This document shows, piece by piece, positions 45,285 through 53,297 of a stretch of DNA of 64,000 nucleotides. Under the pieces are notes generated by a model. The model made no database searches and was not told the DNA's origin. It saw only the letters and a program-made list of their open reading frames with translations. Source of the stretch: a bacterium (GTDB lineage Bacteria > Planctomycetota > JAFGQW01); the NCBI GenBank assembly GCA_030426805.1, contig JAUHXU010000003.1:791488-855487 (forward strand), given 5' to 3'. A program made the translations under genes and the position numbers. Positions within the stretch are counted from its first letter, which is position 1, and the number at the start of each line of letters is the position of its first letter.

Positions 45285-46637
45285 TCAACCGTCGCGGCGA
45301 CCGCCGGCGGAGGCCCCGCCGCCGCAGGTTCGGAAGTCGACGTGATCCGTGGGGATCCGAGTGACCTGGAAGAGCGTCGCGATCTTGTCGTCGGCCCGGA
45401 ACGGGCTCTCCATCGACCAGACGCGACGCTTGTCGCGCGTGATCTCGAACGCCTGCCCGTCGCACGAGTTGGTCACGAGGATGCTGCCGTTCGGCAGCGG
45501 CTGCACGACACCGCAGATCTCGGAGCAGAAGTCCTCGCCCTCGCCGCCGCCGTAGGACCAGACGATGCGCCGCGAGAACGGGTCGATCTCGATCACGCGC
45601 GATCGCCCGAGGTTCGTGCGACTGCCGTCTCGCGCCGGTGCGGGGATCCGGCCGCGGTTGTCGAAGCACAGGATCGTCTCGCGCTCGGTCAGGATCGCCT
45701 CGTGCTGTTGCAGGAACTGGCCCCGGAGCGTCCACACGACCTTCTTCTTCTCCGGGTCGATGACGGCGATCGTGCTCGTGTTGCGGAGTGAGACCAGCAG
45801 GTTGCCCTCGGCGAAGGCCGGCAGCCGGTCGGCGAGGCGGTCGTCGAGCACCCGGATGCTGTTCACGTGCAGCGGGTCCCAGATGTTGTCGAAGCACTCG
45901 AGCACGCCGGCGAAGTCGGAGTCGAGGAAGCACTCGGTCAGCGACAACGTGCTCGTCGGCTCGCCGTCGGCGGAGAGGACCTCGATGCTGTCGCTTGTCT
46001 GGTCCCTCGGCAAGTCGATCCGCTCGAGCCGCAGCCGCTGGCCGACGTGTGACGTCAGCGTGTAGATGTTGCCGGCCGCGTCCACGTCGACGGCGTGGTG
46101 CTGCCGGTTCGCGCGCTTCCACAGGATCGTCGAGTCCTTGTCGAGCTTGACGATTCCGACGTAGCTGAACACCGCGAGCAGGTCGCCGTTGGGGTAGAGC
46201 CACGCGCGACGGAAGTAGTTCTTCACGCGATCCTGCACCTCGAACGGCAGGTCGTCGCCCCAGGCGCGCTCGAACGCGCAGTGCCAGCGGTGCACGACGT
46301 TGCCGTCCAGGTCGACGAGCAGCGCTTCGGGCGCGTGCGCCGACACGACGAGGTTGAATCCGTCGAACGCTTCGGCGGTGCGCTCGGTCTTGCCGCCGGC
46401 AGACGTCGCCTCGCGATACCCGGCGAGGTAGGGCAGCGACGCGAGTCGGTCCTCGGCCTCTTTGTGCGACGCCTCGTCGCGTTCGGGATCCGGCGTGTTC
46501 GCGCTCTCGTTCGAGTCGGTGTCCGCGAACCAGCGACCCGGCACGGTCCCTGCGTGAAACGAGTGCACGCCGTAGACGAACGCGCCGACCGACAGCACGA
46601 GCGTCGTCGCGAGGAGCGCGAGCGTTCGGCGGCTCAT
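45285..46637 (-). CDS. Arylsulfotransferase-like beta-propeller protein 1 (catalytic His retained)
   Basis: 450 residues with an N-terminal signal/anchor (LALLATTLVLSVGAFVYGVHSF). Six-bladed propeller pattern with conserved blocks QHHAVDVDAAGNIYTL, DPLHVNSIRVL, QQHEAILTERETILCFDNRG, SRVIEIDPFSRRIVWSY and VVQPLPNGSILVTNSCDGQAFEI. The three His blocks match positions of the ASST/Arylsulfotran_2 active site, which forms a sulfo-histidine intermediate in E. coli AssT. Predicted periplasmic sulfate transfer between phenolic donors and acceptors. Its stop-proximal partner copy 2 starts upstream and overlaps by 4 nt. Confidence 0.75.
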   Translation of the reverse strand: MSRRTLALLATTLVLSVGAFVYGVHSFHAGTVPGRWFADTDSNESANTPDPERDEASHKEAEDRLASLPYLAGYREATSAGGKTERTAEAFDGFNLVVSAHAPEALLVDLDGNVVHRWHCAFERAWGDDLPFEVQDRVKNYFRRAWLYPNGDLLAVFSYVGIVKLDKDSTILWKRANRQHHAVDVDAAGNIYTLTSHVGQRLRLERIDLPRDQTSDSIEVLSADGEPTSTLSLTECFLDSDFAGVLECFDNIWDPLHVNSIRVLDDRLADRLPAFAEGNLLVSLRNTSTIAVIDPEKKKVVWTLRGQFLQQHEAILTERETILCFDNRGRIPAPARDGSRTNLGRSRVIEIDPFSRRIVWSYGGGEGEDFCSEICGVVQPLPNGSILVTNSCDGQAFEITRDKRRVWSMESPFRADDKIATLFQVTRIPTDHVDFRTCGGGASAGGRRDG

Positions 46638-47854
46638 CGGCGCGCTCCCTTCGCGGGCTGGGTGAGCCACGCCACCGCGCCCGGCGCGAGTCGGGTGCAG
46701 GCGACGAGCGAGGGGCGTGCGGCCGTGGTCGGGTAGCGCCAGCTCTGCACCACGTCGCCGGTCGGCGTGATCTCGGTCGCCACCGCTTGGACCGGCCGCA
46801 CGATCAGCGTGTTCCCGTTGGCCAGCCGCGTCGCCAACCCGCGTCGCGATTCGCCGGGTCGCGCGTCGATGGCGATCCGCCAGCCGATCCGTCCCTCGAC
46901 GACGTCGTACTCGATGACGCGTGCGGTTCCGCGCCCCGAGCGGATCCCGTCGGGCTGGATCGTCGGGTCGATCATGCGGCCGCGCGAATCGAAGACGAGC
47001 AGCGTTCCGTCGGGGAGCAACTGCGCGTCCGTCGGGTGCTTCCAGGGACCGGTAGCCGCCCACGTGGCGCACGCCCGCTCCGGGTCGATGAGCGCGACCG
47101 CGTGCAGGTGCTCGAGTGCGAGGAGGACCGTGCCGGAGCCGTAGAATGCGAGGCGCGTCGGGTCGGGTGGATCGAGCACGCGGATCGAGCTCGTGGCTAC
47201 CGCGTCGTTGTTCCAGTGAATCGTGTGCACGAGTGCGGCGTGATCCGAGCGGAGCAGGCAGTCGAGAATCGGGACCTGTTGCAGCAGCGCGCCGTCGAGC
47301 GAGAAGCGGAAGAGCACGTCCTCGTGGCTGATCGGCGCCTCGTTGATCGCCGTGAGCGCGCGGGTGTGGGGCACCGGGTGGCGCGCGACGACATAGATGC
47401 TCTTGTCCGGGCCGAGCGCGACCGCGCGGCCTTGGATGACGGGCCGGGCCCACACGAAGTTGCCGTCGCGATCGAGACGGGCGACGGCGCCGTGGGGATT
47501 GACGATGACGATCAGTCCGCCGTCGTCGAGTGGGCACGCCCCGATCAGCCGAGGTGTTGCGCCTTCCCATGCTCTGCCACGAACCGCCCAGCGATGCCTC
47601 ACCGCGCCGCTGTCGTCGACCAGAGCGGCCTCTGCGGGAACGGCCGAGACGAGGAGGTGCATCTCTCCGGTCGCGGCCGCGACCGTGTCGTGTGCGGCCG
47701 GCGTCACGCCCGTCGCGGCGACGGACTCGAGAGGGCTCACCCACGGCGACAGCCATGTGGCGGGCGCGCTGCCCGATGCTGCGGAATGTGCCCCGAACCA
47801 GCAGGAAAGGGCCACCGTACAGCACGCGAGCAGAACGAGCGACCAGCTCCGCAT
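46634..47854 (-). CDS. Arylsulfotransferase-like protein 2 (conserved His positions lost)
   Basis: 406 residues, ATG 47854 with AGAAGAAGG upstream; N-terminal signal peptide (SWSLVLLACCTVALSCWFGAHSA). It aligns throughout with copy 1 and copies 3-4 (ATSSIRVLDPP, DGTLLVFDSRGRM, ARVIEYDVVEGRIGWRI). The first His block is IQGRAVALG, the second reads AVATSSIRV, and the third has Thr at the His position (WKHPTDAQLL has a His two residues earlier). It is therefore probably not a sulfotransferase; a partner or substrate-binding role is possible. It overlaps copy 1 by 4 nt, and copy 3 is divergent 243 nt away. Confidence 0.7.
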   Translation of the reverse strand: MRSWSLVLLACCTVALSCWFGAHSAASGSAPATWLSPWVSPLESVAATGVTPAAHDTVAAATGEMHLLVSAVPAEAALVDDSGAVRHRWAVRGRAWEGATPRLIGACPLDDGGLIVIVNPHGAVARLDRDGNFVWARPVIQGRAVALGPDKSIYVVARHPVPHTRALTAINEAPISHEDVLFRFSLDGALLQQVPILDCLLRSDHAALVHTIHWNNDAVATSSIRVLDPPDPTRLAFYGSGTVLLALEHLHAVALIDPERACATWAATGPWKHPTDAQLLPDGTLLVFDSRGRMIDPTIQPDGIRSGRGTARVIEYDVVEGRIGWRIAIDARPGESRRGLATRLANGNTLIVRPVQAVATEITPTGDVVQSWRYPTTAARPSLVACTRLAPGAVAWLTQPAKGARR

Positions 47855-48097
47855 ACGCCTTCTTCTTCTCGTTCCGTTGCCCGTCACCTGCCCAGCGAAG
47901 GGTGAACTCGCAGCGTAGCGTAGCAGGGCTTCCAAGGCGAACGGTTTCCCGCAAACGGTGTAACAGAAGTGTCGCACCGCGAGATCGGTACCGAATCGCG
48001 ACCTGTGAGCGGCCTCATATTCGTTGCCATCCTTTACGATGGCGGTTATCACACCGAGGCCCTTGGCAGATGGGGCGGACGATGTTGAAGGGCAACG

Positions 48098-49402
48098 ATG
48101 CGCAGCCATCTGCGACTACGGATCGGAGCGGTCGCCGCCCTCGGCGTCCTCGCGATCGGCGGCCTCTTCTTCGGCGGTCTCGCCGTCCGGCGCGGGTGGT
48201 TTCCTGCGACGCTGTTCGTCGCGCCGGATGACGCGCACGGCACCAACGGCGGTGCGACGTCCGGCGGGCGCTCGCCGTCGGGCGACGTGCGCGCGGACAG
48301 ATCGATCTACGGGCGCGCCGCGATGCGCGGTGACCAGCGACCTGCCGCGGACCGCCCCACCGGCGCGGTGGCCAAGACGGGCGCGCAACCCGGACCGACG
48401 TTGATCGTGTGCGCCGATTCGACCGAGGTGCGCCTGGTCGACGCGGCCGGCAAGACGCAGCACGTCTGGTGGCGCGCGTTCGACGACATCGACCGCTGGG
48501 CGGGCGACTCGCACTGGGGCACGTCGTGGCCACCGACGCACCACGGACGCGCGTTCTTCCGCGATGCGCACCTGTTCGCCGACGGCTCGCTGCTCGTGCT
48601 GTTCGAGAGCATCGGACTCGTCCGCCTCGGCGTCGATTCGAAGGTGCGATGGGCGTCCCGGGTCGGGCAGATGCACTCCGCGTTCGACGTCGGCGCCGGC
48701 GGCGAGATCTACGCGCTCTCGCGACAGCGCGTCGCCCGCCGGCTCGGGCTCACGACGTTCAAGGCACCCGCCGACGGGATCGTCGAAGACGAGGTGATCG
48801 TCCTCGCGGCCGACGGCGAGGAGCTCTTCCGATTCTCGCTGGTCGACGCCCTCCTCGATTCCGACCACGCGACGCTGCTGGAGTGGGCCAAGCACGTCGT
48901 CATGCTCGACGCGGCGAGTCTCCACGTCGTGCAGCACGGTCGATTCCGCGGCCAGCTCCTGATCAGCCTGCGCAACCTGCAGTCGATCGTCCTCGTCAAC
49001 CCGACCACGCGGCGTGTCACCGCGGCGCTGACCGGCGTCGTCGACCGGCCGTGCGCAGCGACGATGGTGGCGGGGGATCGGGTCCTGGCGCTCGACAGCG
49101 GCGATGCCGCGTCGGTCGTCGAGTGTGACCTCGCGACGCACGAAGTCGTGTGGCGGTATCCGGTGCCGGACGGGCCGGCGCTGCATGTGCCGGTGCTCGG
49201 CGATTGCCAGCGCCTGTCGAACGGAAACACGCTGATCACCGAGTCCACGAAGGGGCGTGCGATCGAGGTCACGCCCGCCGGCGACGTCGTCTGGGACTAC
49301 CGGTCACCGTATCGGCTCGGCAAGCACGTCGCGACGCTGTTTCGCGCCGAGCGAATCCGGCCGGGGTCGCTCACGTTCACGCCGCGCGCGCCGAAGAGGT
49401 AA
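48098..49402 (+). CDS. Arylsulfotransferase-like protein 3 (conserved His positions lost)
   Basis: 434 residues, ATG 48098 with GAAGGG upstream; N-terminal anchor (GAVAALGVLAIGGLFFGGLAV) and a Gly/Ser/Asp linker. Propeller blocks align with copy 4 (WWRAFDDIDRWAGDSHW against WWRAFPDIKRWIGESSH). The first His block is QMHSAFDV (one His kept), the second MLDAASLHVVQHG (His displaced), and the third DRPCAATMV (Cys for His). FDNRG becomes LDSGD. Probably catalytically impaired. It is followed 4 nt later by the apparently intact copy 4. Confidence 0.7.
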   Translation: MRSHLRLRIGAVAALGVLAIGGLFFGGLAVRRGWFPATLFVAPDDAHGTNGGATSGGRSPSGDVRADRSIYGRAAMRGDQRPAADRPTGAVAKTGAQPGPTLIVCADSTEVRLVDAAGKTQHVWWRAFDDIDRWAGDSHWGTSWPPTHHGRAFFRDAHLFADGSLLVLFESIGLVRLGVDSKVRWASRVGQMHSAFDVGAGGEIYALSRQRVARRLGLTTFKAPADGIVEDEVIVLAADGEELFRFSLVDALLDSDHATLLEWAKHVVMLDAASLHVVQHGRFRGQLLISLRNLQSIVLVNPTTRRVTAALTGVVDRPCAATMVAGDRVLALDSGDAASVVECDLATHEVVWRYPVPDGPALHVPVLGDCQRLSNGNTLITESTKGRAIEVTPAGDVVWDYRSPYRLGKHVATLFRAERIRPGSLTFTPRAPKR

Positions 49403-49406
49403 CCAC

Positions 49407-50714
49407 ATGAGCGGACGGTTCGTCGCATTCATCGTCGTCGCGATCGCCGTTGCCGGTGGCGGCACGGCGTACGGGATTCACGCGGAACACCAGCGACGCT
49501 TTCCGGCGACGCTCTTCTTCGACGACCCGGTCGAGCAGCCGAAACCCGACGCCCAAGCGACACCCGCCGACGCAGCCGATCCGGACGCGAAGCGCAACGA
49601 CTCGATCTTCTCGCTGCAATACGTTCGGGGCCGGACCAAGGCGGGCGAGAAGCGCAAGTGGAACGTCACCGTGGCCCGGCCGGAGATGCAGGACGGCTAC
49701 AACCTCGTCGTCTCGGCCGACCGTACCGAGATCCGGTTGATGACGCTTCAGGGAGGCGTCGTGCACATCTGGTGGCGCGCGTTCCCCGACATCAAGCGGT
49801 GGATCGGCGAGTCGTCGCACGATCCGTTCCCGCCGCCGGATCACCTCGGCCGGTCGAACTTCCGGCGGGCGTACGTCTTTCCCGACGGCTCGCTGCTCGC
49901 GATCTTCGAGGAGTTGGGGCTCGTCAAGCTCGCGGTGAACTCGAAGGTTCAGTGGGCGTATCGCGGTGGGGCGGTGCATCACGCGCTCGACGTCGCGCCG
50001 GACGGGACGATCTACACGCTGTCCAAGCGCCGGTTCAAGGGCGAGATCGGCGCGCGGACGTTCGCGTCGCTCGACCAGACCTTGATCGACGACGAGCTGG
50101 TCGTGCTCGCGCCGGACGGAACGGAACGCAAGCGCTTCTCGATCCTCGAGGCGATCCAGAAGAGCGGTCGGCACGGGTTGCTCGAAGGCGTCAAGCACAC
50201 CGACCTGCTGCACACCAACAGCGTCCACTACGTGCGGCACGGCGCGCACGCCGGCTCGATTCTCGTCTGTTTCCGGCACTTGAACACGATCGCGATGATC
50301 GATCCGGTTCGAGAGACCGTCGGCTGGACCCTGTCCGGGATGTTCCACGCGGCGCACGAGCCGACGGTGCTGGAGAACGGCAACATCCTGTTGTTCGACA
50401 ACCGCGGCAACCGGGGTGCGTCGCGCGTGATCGAGATCGAGCCGGCGACCCAGTCCGTCGTCTGGCGCTATCCGCCGGCCGGCGAAGACGCGTTCTTCTC
50501 GGCGACGTGCGGTACGTGCCAGCGGCTGCGCAACGGAAACACGCTGATCACGGAGTCGGAGAACGGCCGTGCATTCGAGGTGACGCCTGCCGGCGACATC
50601 GTCTGGGACTGGTACAGCCCCTACCGATTCCAAAACGAGCTGATCGCGACGACCTACGACGTGCACCGCGTCTACCCCGACGAGGTGCGCTTCAAACTCA
50701 ACAAGAAGCCGTAG
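49407..50714 (+). CDS. Arylsulfotransferase-like protein 4 (catalytic His retained)
   Basis: 435 residues, ATG 49407 with AAGAGG upstream, 4 nt after copy 3. N-terminal anchor (FVAFIVVAIAVAGGGTAYG). It keeps all blocks: VHHALDVAPDGTIYTL, LLHTNSVHYVRHG, FHAAHEPTVLENGNILLFDNRG, ASRVIEIEPATQSVVWRYPP and CQRLRNGNTLITESENGRAFEV. The pattern is that of Arylsulfotran_2 proteins; sulfotransferase activity is predicted from family knowledge, the substrate is unknown. Copies 3 and 4 are more similar to each other than to 1 and 2, so local duplications are likely. Confidence 0.75.
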   Translation: MSGRFVAFIVVAIAVAGGGTAYGIHAEHQRRFPATLFFDDPVEQPKPDAQATPADAADPDAKRNDSIFSLQYVRGRTKAGEKRKWNVTVARPEMQDGYNLVVSADRTEIRLMTLQGGVVHIWWRAFPDIKRWIGESSHDPFPPPDHLGRSNFRRAYVFPDGSLLAIFEELGLVKLAVNSKVQWAYRGGAVHHALDVAPDGTIYTLSKRRFKGEIGARTFASLDQTLIDDELVVLAPDGTERKRFSILEAIQKSGRHGLLEGVKHTDLLHTNSVHYVRHGAHAGSILVCFRHLNTIAMIDPVRETVGWTLSGMFHAAHEPTVLENGNILLFDNRGNRGASRVIEIEPATQSVVWRYPPAGEDAFFSATCGTCQRLRNGNTLITESENGRAFEVTPAGDIVWDWYSPYRFQNELIATTYDVHRVYPDEVRFKLNKKP

Positions 50715-50724
50715 CGACGACGCC

Positions 50725-52368
50725 TCAGCCGTCGTTGCCGAGCGGGCGGTAGCGCACGACGAGCGCATCCAGCCGGCGCAGGTGCGGCACGAGCCGCGCG
50801 CGGAACGCGTCGAAGTCCCGCGCCGCCTTCGGCGACCAGACGACCTCGGCGAGCGCGCAGCCCCGTGGCCACGCCATGTATTCGACCTGCCACGCGTGCG
50901 GGATGTACTCGGTCCAGTGGTTCGCCTGGGCGCCGAGGACGTGCTTGGCCTGCTCCGGTGTGAGTGCGTCGGGAATCGGCTCGTAGCCGTAGACCTTCGC
51001 GAGCGGCGTGTAGCCGCCGATCGCCGGCGGCTCGTTCGCGGTGTCGCGCGACTGGTAGTGGTCGAAGTAACAGTGCGAGTTCGGCGACATCACGACGTCG
51101 TGGCCCGCGCGAGCCGCGGCGATGCCGCCCTTCGTTCCGCGCCAGCTCATCACGGTCGCATTCGGCGCGAGCCCGCCTTCGAGGATCTCGTCCCAGCCGA
51201 TCAGCCGGCGACCGCGCGCGTTCAAGAATCGCTCGATCCGCCGGATGAACCAGCTCTGCAACTCGTGTTCGTCGGCGAGCCCTTCGTCGCGCATCCGCTG
51301 CTGGGCGGACTCGCTCGCCTTCCACTGATCCTTGGGGCACTCGTCGCCGCCGACGTGCACGTAGTCGCCCGGAAACAGCGCGATCACCTCGGCGAGCACG
51401 TCCTCCAGGAACCCGAACGTCCGGTCGTCGACGTTGTAGACGTGTTTGCTGATGCCCCAGCGGCAGCGCACGCCGACCGGTTCGCCGGTATTGCCGAGCC
51501 ACGGATACGCGGCGATGGCCGCTTGCGCGTGCCCGGGCATCTCGATCTCCGGCACGATCGTGATGAAGCGCTCCGCCGCATAGGCGACGATCTCGCGGAT
51601 GTCGTCCTGCGTGTGGAAGTAGGGGCCGTAGGGGCGCCCGTCGCCGACCCAGCGATCGTGGAAGATCGGCGTCTCGTCGCGCCGCGCGCCGACGCTCGTC
51701 AGCTTCGGGTACTTCTTGATCTCGATCCGCCACCCCTGGTCTTCGGTGAGGTGCCAGTGGAAGCGGTTGAACTTGTGGAGCGCCATCTGATCGAGGAAGC
51801 GCTTCACGAACACCTTGCCGTGAAAGTGGCGGCCCTCGTCGAGGTGGAGTCCGCGCCACGCGAAGCGCGGCCGGTCGGTGATGCGCACGGCGGGCACCCG
51901 CCAGGCGAGCGAGTCGACGCGCACGCGGGACTCGACCTCGGGCGGGAGGAGTTGGCGCAGCGTCTGGGTCGCGTAGAAGACGCCCGCCGGATGCGCCGCG
52001 CGTGCGACGACCCGTTCGGGCGTGACGGTCAGCGCGTAGCCTTCGGGGCCGAGCGTGGACGGGCCGTCGAGCGCGAGGGTGATCGCACCGGCTGCATCGC
52101 CATCGCCATCGCCCTCGGCGACCGGCAGCGGCAACCCGGTCGAGCGGCGCAGTCGCTCGGCGAGCAGGGTGGCCGTGCGCGTCAACGACCGGTCGGCGAC
52201 GATCACCCGCGTCGCCGCGTCCAGCGTGAACGCGCCGTCGCCGCGTTCGAGCGACGCCGGCATCGGGACGAGCGCGAGCGGCTGCTGCGCGGTCATGCGG
52301 CACGTGCCCGCGACAGCGAGGATCCCGAGCGTGAGCAGTGCGAGCCGCGCGGTGCGGATTGCGAACAT
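50725..52368 (-). CDS. Beta-N-acetylhexosaminidase, GH20 family
   Basis: 547 residues, ATG 52368 with GGAGG upstream; signal peptide (RLALLTLGILAVAGTCRMTAQ). An N-terminal GH20b domain (about 30-165) is followed by the catalytic TIM barrel: RGLHLDEGRHFHGKVFVKRFLDQMALHKFNRFHWHLTEDQGWRIEIKKYP and VHVGGDECPKDQW with the catalytic Asp342-Glu343 pair. It removes terminal GlcNAc/GalNAc from glycans or chitin oligomers by substrate-assisted catalysis, probably in the periplasm or outside. The gene converges on arylsulfotransferase copy 4. Confidence 0.94.
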   Translation of the reverse strand: MFAIRTARLALLTLGILAVAGTCRMTAQQPLALVPMPASLERGDGAFTLDAATRVIVADRSLTRTATLLAERLRRSTGLPLPVAEGDGDGDAAGAITLALDGPSTLGPEGYALTVTPERVVARAAHPAGVFYATQTLRQLLPPEVESRVRVDSLAWRVPAVRITDRPRFAWRGLHLDEGRHFHGKVFVKRFLDQMALHKFNRFHWHLTEDQGWRIEIKKYPKLTSVGARRDETPIFHDRWVGDGRPYGPYFHTQDDIREIVAYAAERFITIVPEIEMPGHAQAAIAAYPWLGNTGEPVGVRCRWGISKHVYNVDDRTFGFLEDVLAEVIALFPGDYVHVGGDECPKDQWKASESAQQRMRDEGLADEHELQSWFIRRIERFLNARGRRLIGWDEILEGGLAPNATVMSWRGTKGGIAAARAGHDVVMSPNSHCYFDHYQSRDTANEPPAIGGYTPLAKVYGYEPIPDALTPEQAKHVLGAQANHWTEYIPHAWQVEYMAWPRGCALAEVVWSPKAARDFDAFRARLVPHLRRLDALVVRYRPLGNDG

Positions 52369-52509
52369 GGCGACCTCCGTGCGGGGTCCGCGGCGATCGC
52401 CGCGTGGGTGCGGTGCATCGGCGCGTTTCCTTTCGAGAATGACGCGGGGCGCGAGCGTGGAAGTGTATACCGGCGACCGTCGGAGGTGGAACCGCGCTCT
52501 CCGTTTCGG

Positions 52510-52515
52510 TACACT
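52510..52515 (+). promoter_or_regulatory. Candidate -10 element for the phosphopantetheinyl transferase
   Basis: TACACT lies 29 nt upstream of GTG 52545 in the divergent region with the hexosaminidase gene. No convincing -35. Confidence 0.35.
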
Positions 52516-52544
52516 CCGCGGACCGGGAAAGGGACCGAAGCGTC

Positions 52545-53297
52545 GTGAGTGAATCGTTGTGGCAAACCGTCGGCCGAACGCCCGATCTGGACGCGGGGTG
52601 CGTCCACGTGTGGCGAGCCTGGCTCGATCCGGCGACCGAGACGCTGGACGCGTACGGAGCGCTCCTGTCGGACGACGAGCGCGCACGCGCCGATCGATTC
52701 AAGTTCGACCATCTGCGGCGGCGCTTCACGGCTGCGCGCGGTGCACTCCGGCGGCTGCTCGGCGGCTATCTCCTGCGCGACCCGGGGTCGATCGAGTTCG
52801 AGTACGGCCGGCACGGCAAGCCGACGCTGGCCGACGGCGCGGTGCACTTCAACGCGTCGCATTCCGGCGACATGGCGCTCTTCGCGTTTTCGCGCGATGC
52901 CGAGCTCGGCGTCGACGTCGAACGGGTCACGCGGCTTCGCGGCGCCGATGCGATCGCCGAGCGCCACTTCGCGCCCGGGGAGTTCGCCGCCTACCTGTCG
53001 CTCGACGTCGACCTTCGCGACGAGGCGTTCTACCAGTGCTGGACGCGCAAGGAAGCGTTCATCAAGGCGATCGGCGACGGCATCCAGTTCGGGCTCGATC
53101 GCTTCGAGGTCGCGTTCGGGCCGGGGCAGCCGGCGCGGCTGGTGACCGTGCACGGCGACGCCGACGAGGCCGCATCGTGGCGAATGGAGTCGTTCCGGCC
53201 CGCGCCCGAGTTCGAGGCCGCGATCGCCGCGCGGGCCGACTTCCGCCCCCAGCTCTGGTCGCTCGATGAGCTCGCCCTCCCCGAGCGCGACGCGTAG
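52545..53297 (+). CDS. 4'-phosphopantetheinyl transferase, Sfp type
   Basis: 250 residues, GTG 52545. Sfp/Gsp signature: FNASHSGDMALFAFS, LGVDVERV (Mg ligands Asp/Glu) and FYQCWTRKEAFIKAIGDGI (second metal motif W-x-x-K-E-A-x-x-K). The N-terminal half has the pseudo-symmetric ERARADRFKFDHLRRRFTAARGALRRLLG. It activates carrier proteins by transferring phosphopantetheine from CoA. No PKS/NRPS or carrier protein is in the window, so it may serve fatty acid synthase or a distant cluster. The GT-C gene starts inside its last 32 nt. Confidence 0.93.
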   Translation: MSESLWQTVGRTPDLDAGCVHVWRAWLDPATETLDAYGALLSDDERARADRFKFDHLRRRFTAARGALRRLLGGYLLRDPGSIEFEYGRHGKPTLADGAVHFNASHSGDMALFAFSRDAELGVDVERVTRLRGADAIAERHFAPGEFAAYLSLDVDLRDEAFYQCWTRKEAFIKAIGDGIQFGLDRFEVAFGPGQPARLVTVHGDADEAASWRMESFRPAPEFEAAIAARADFRPQLWSLDELALPERDA

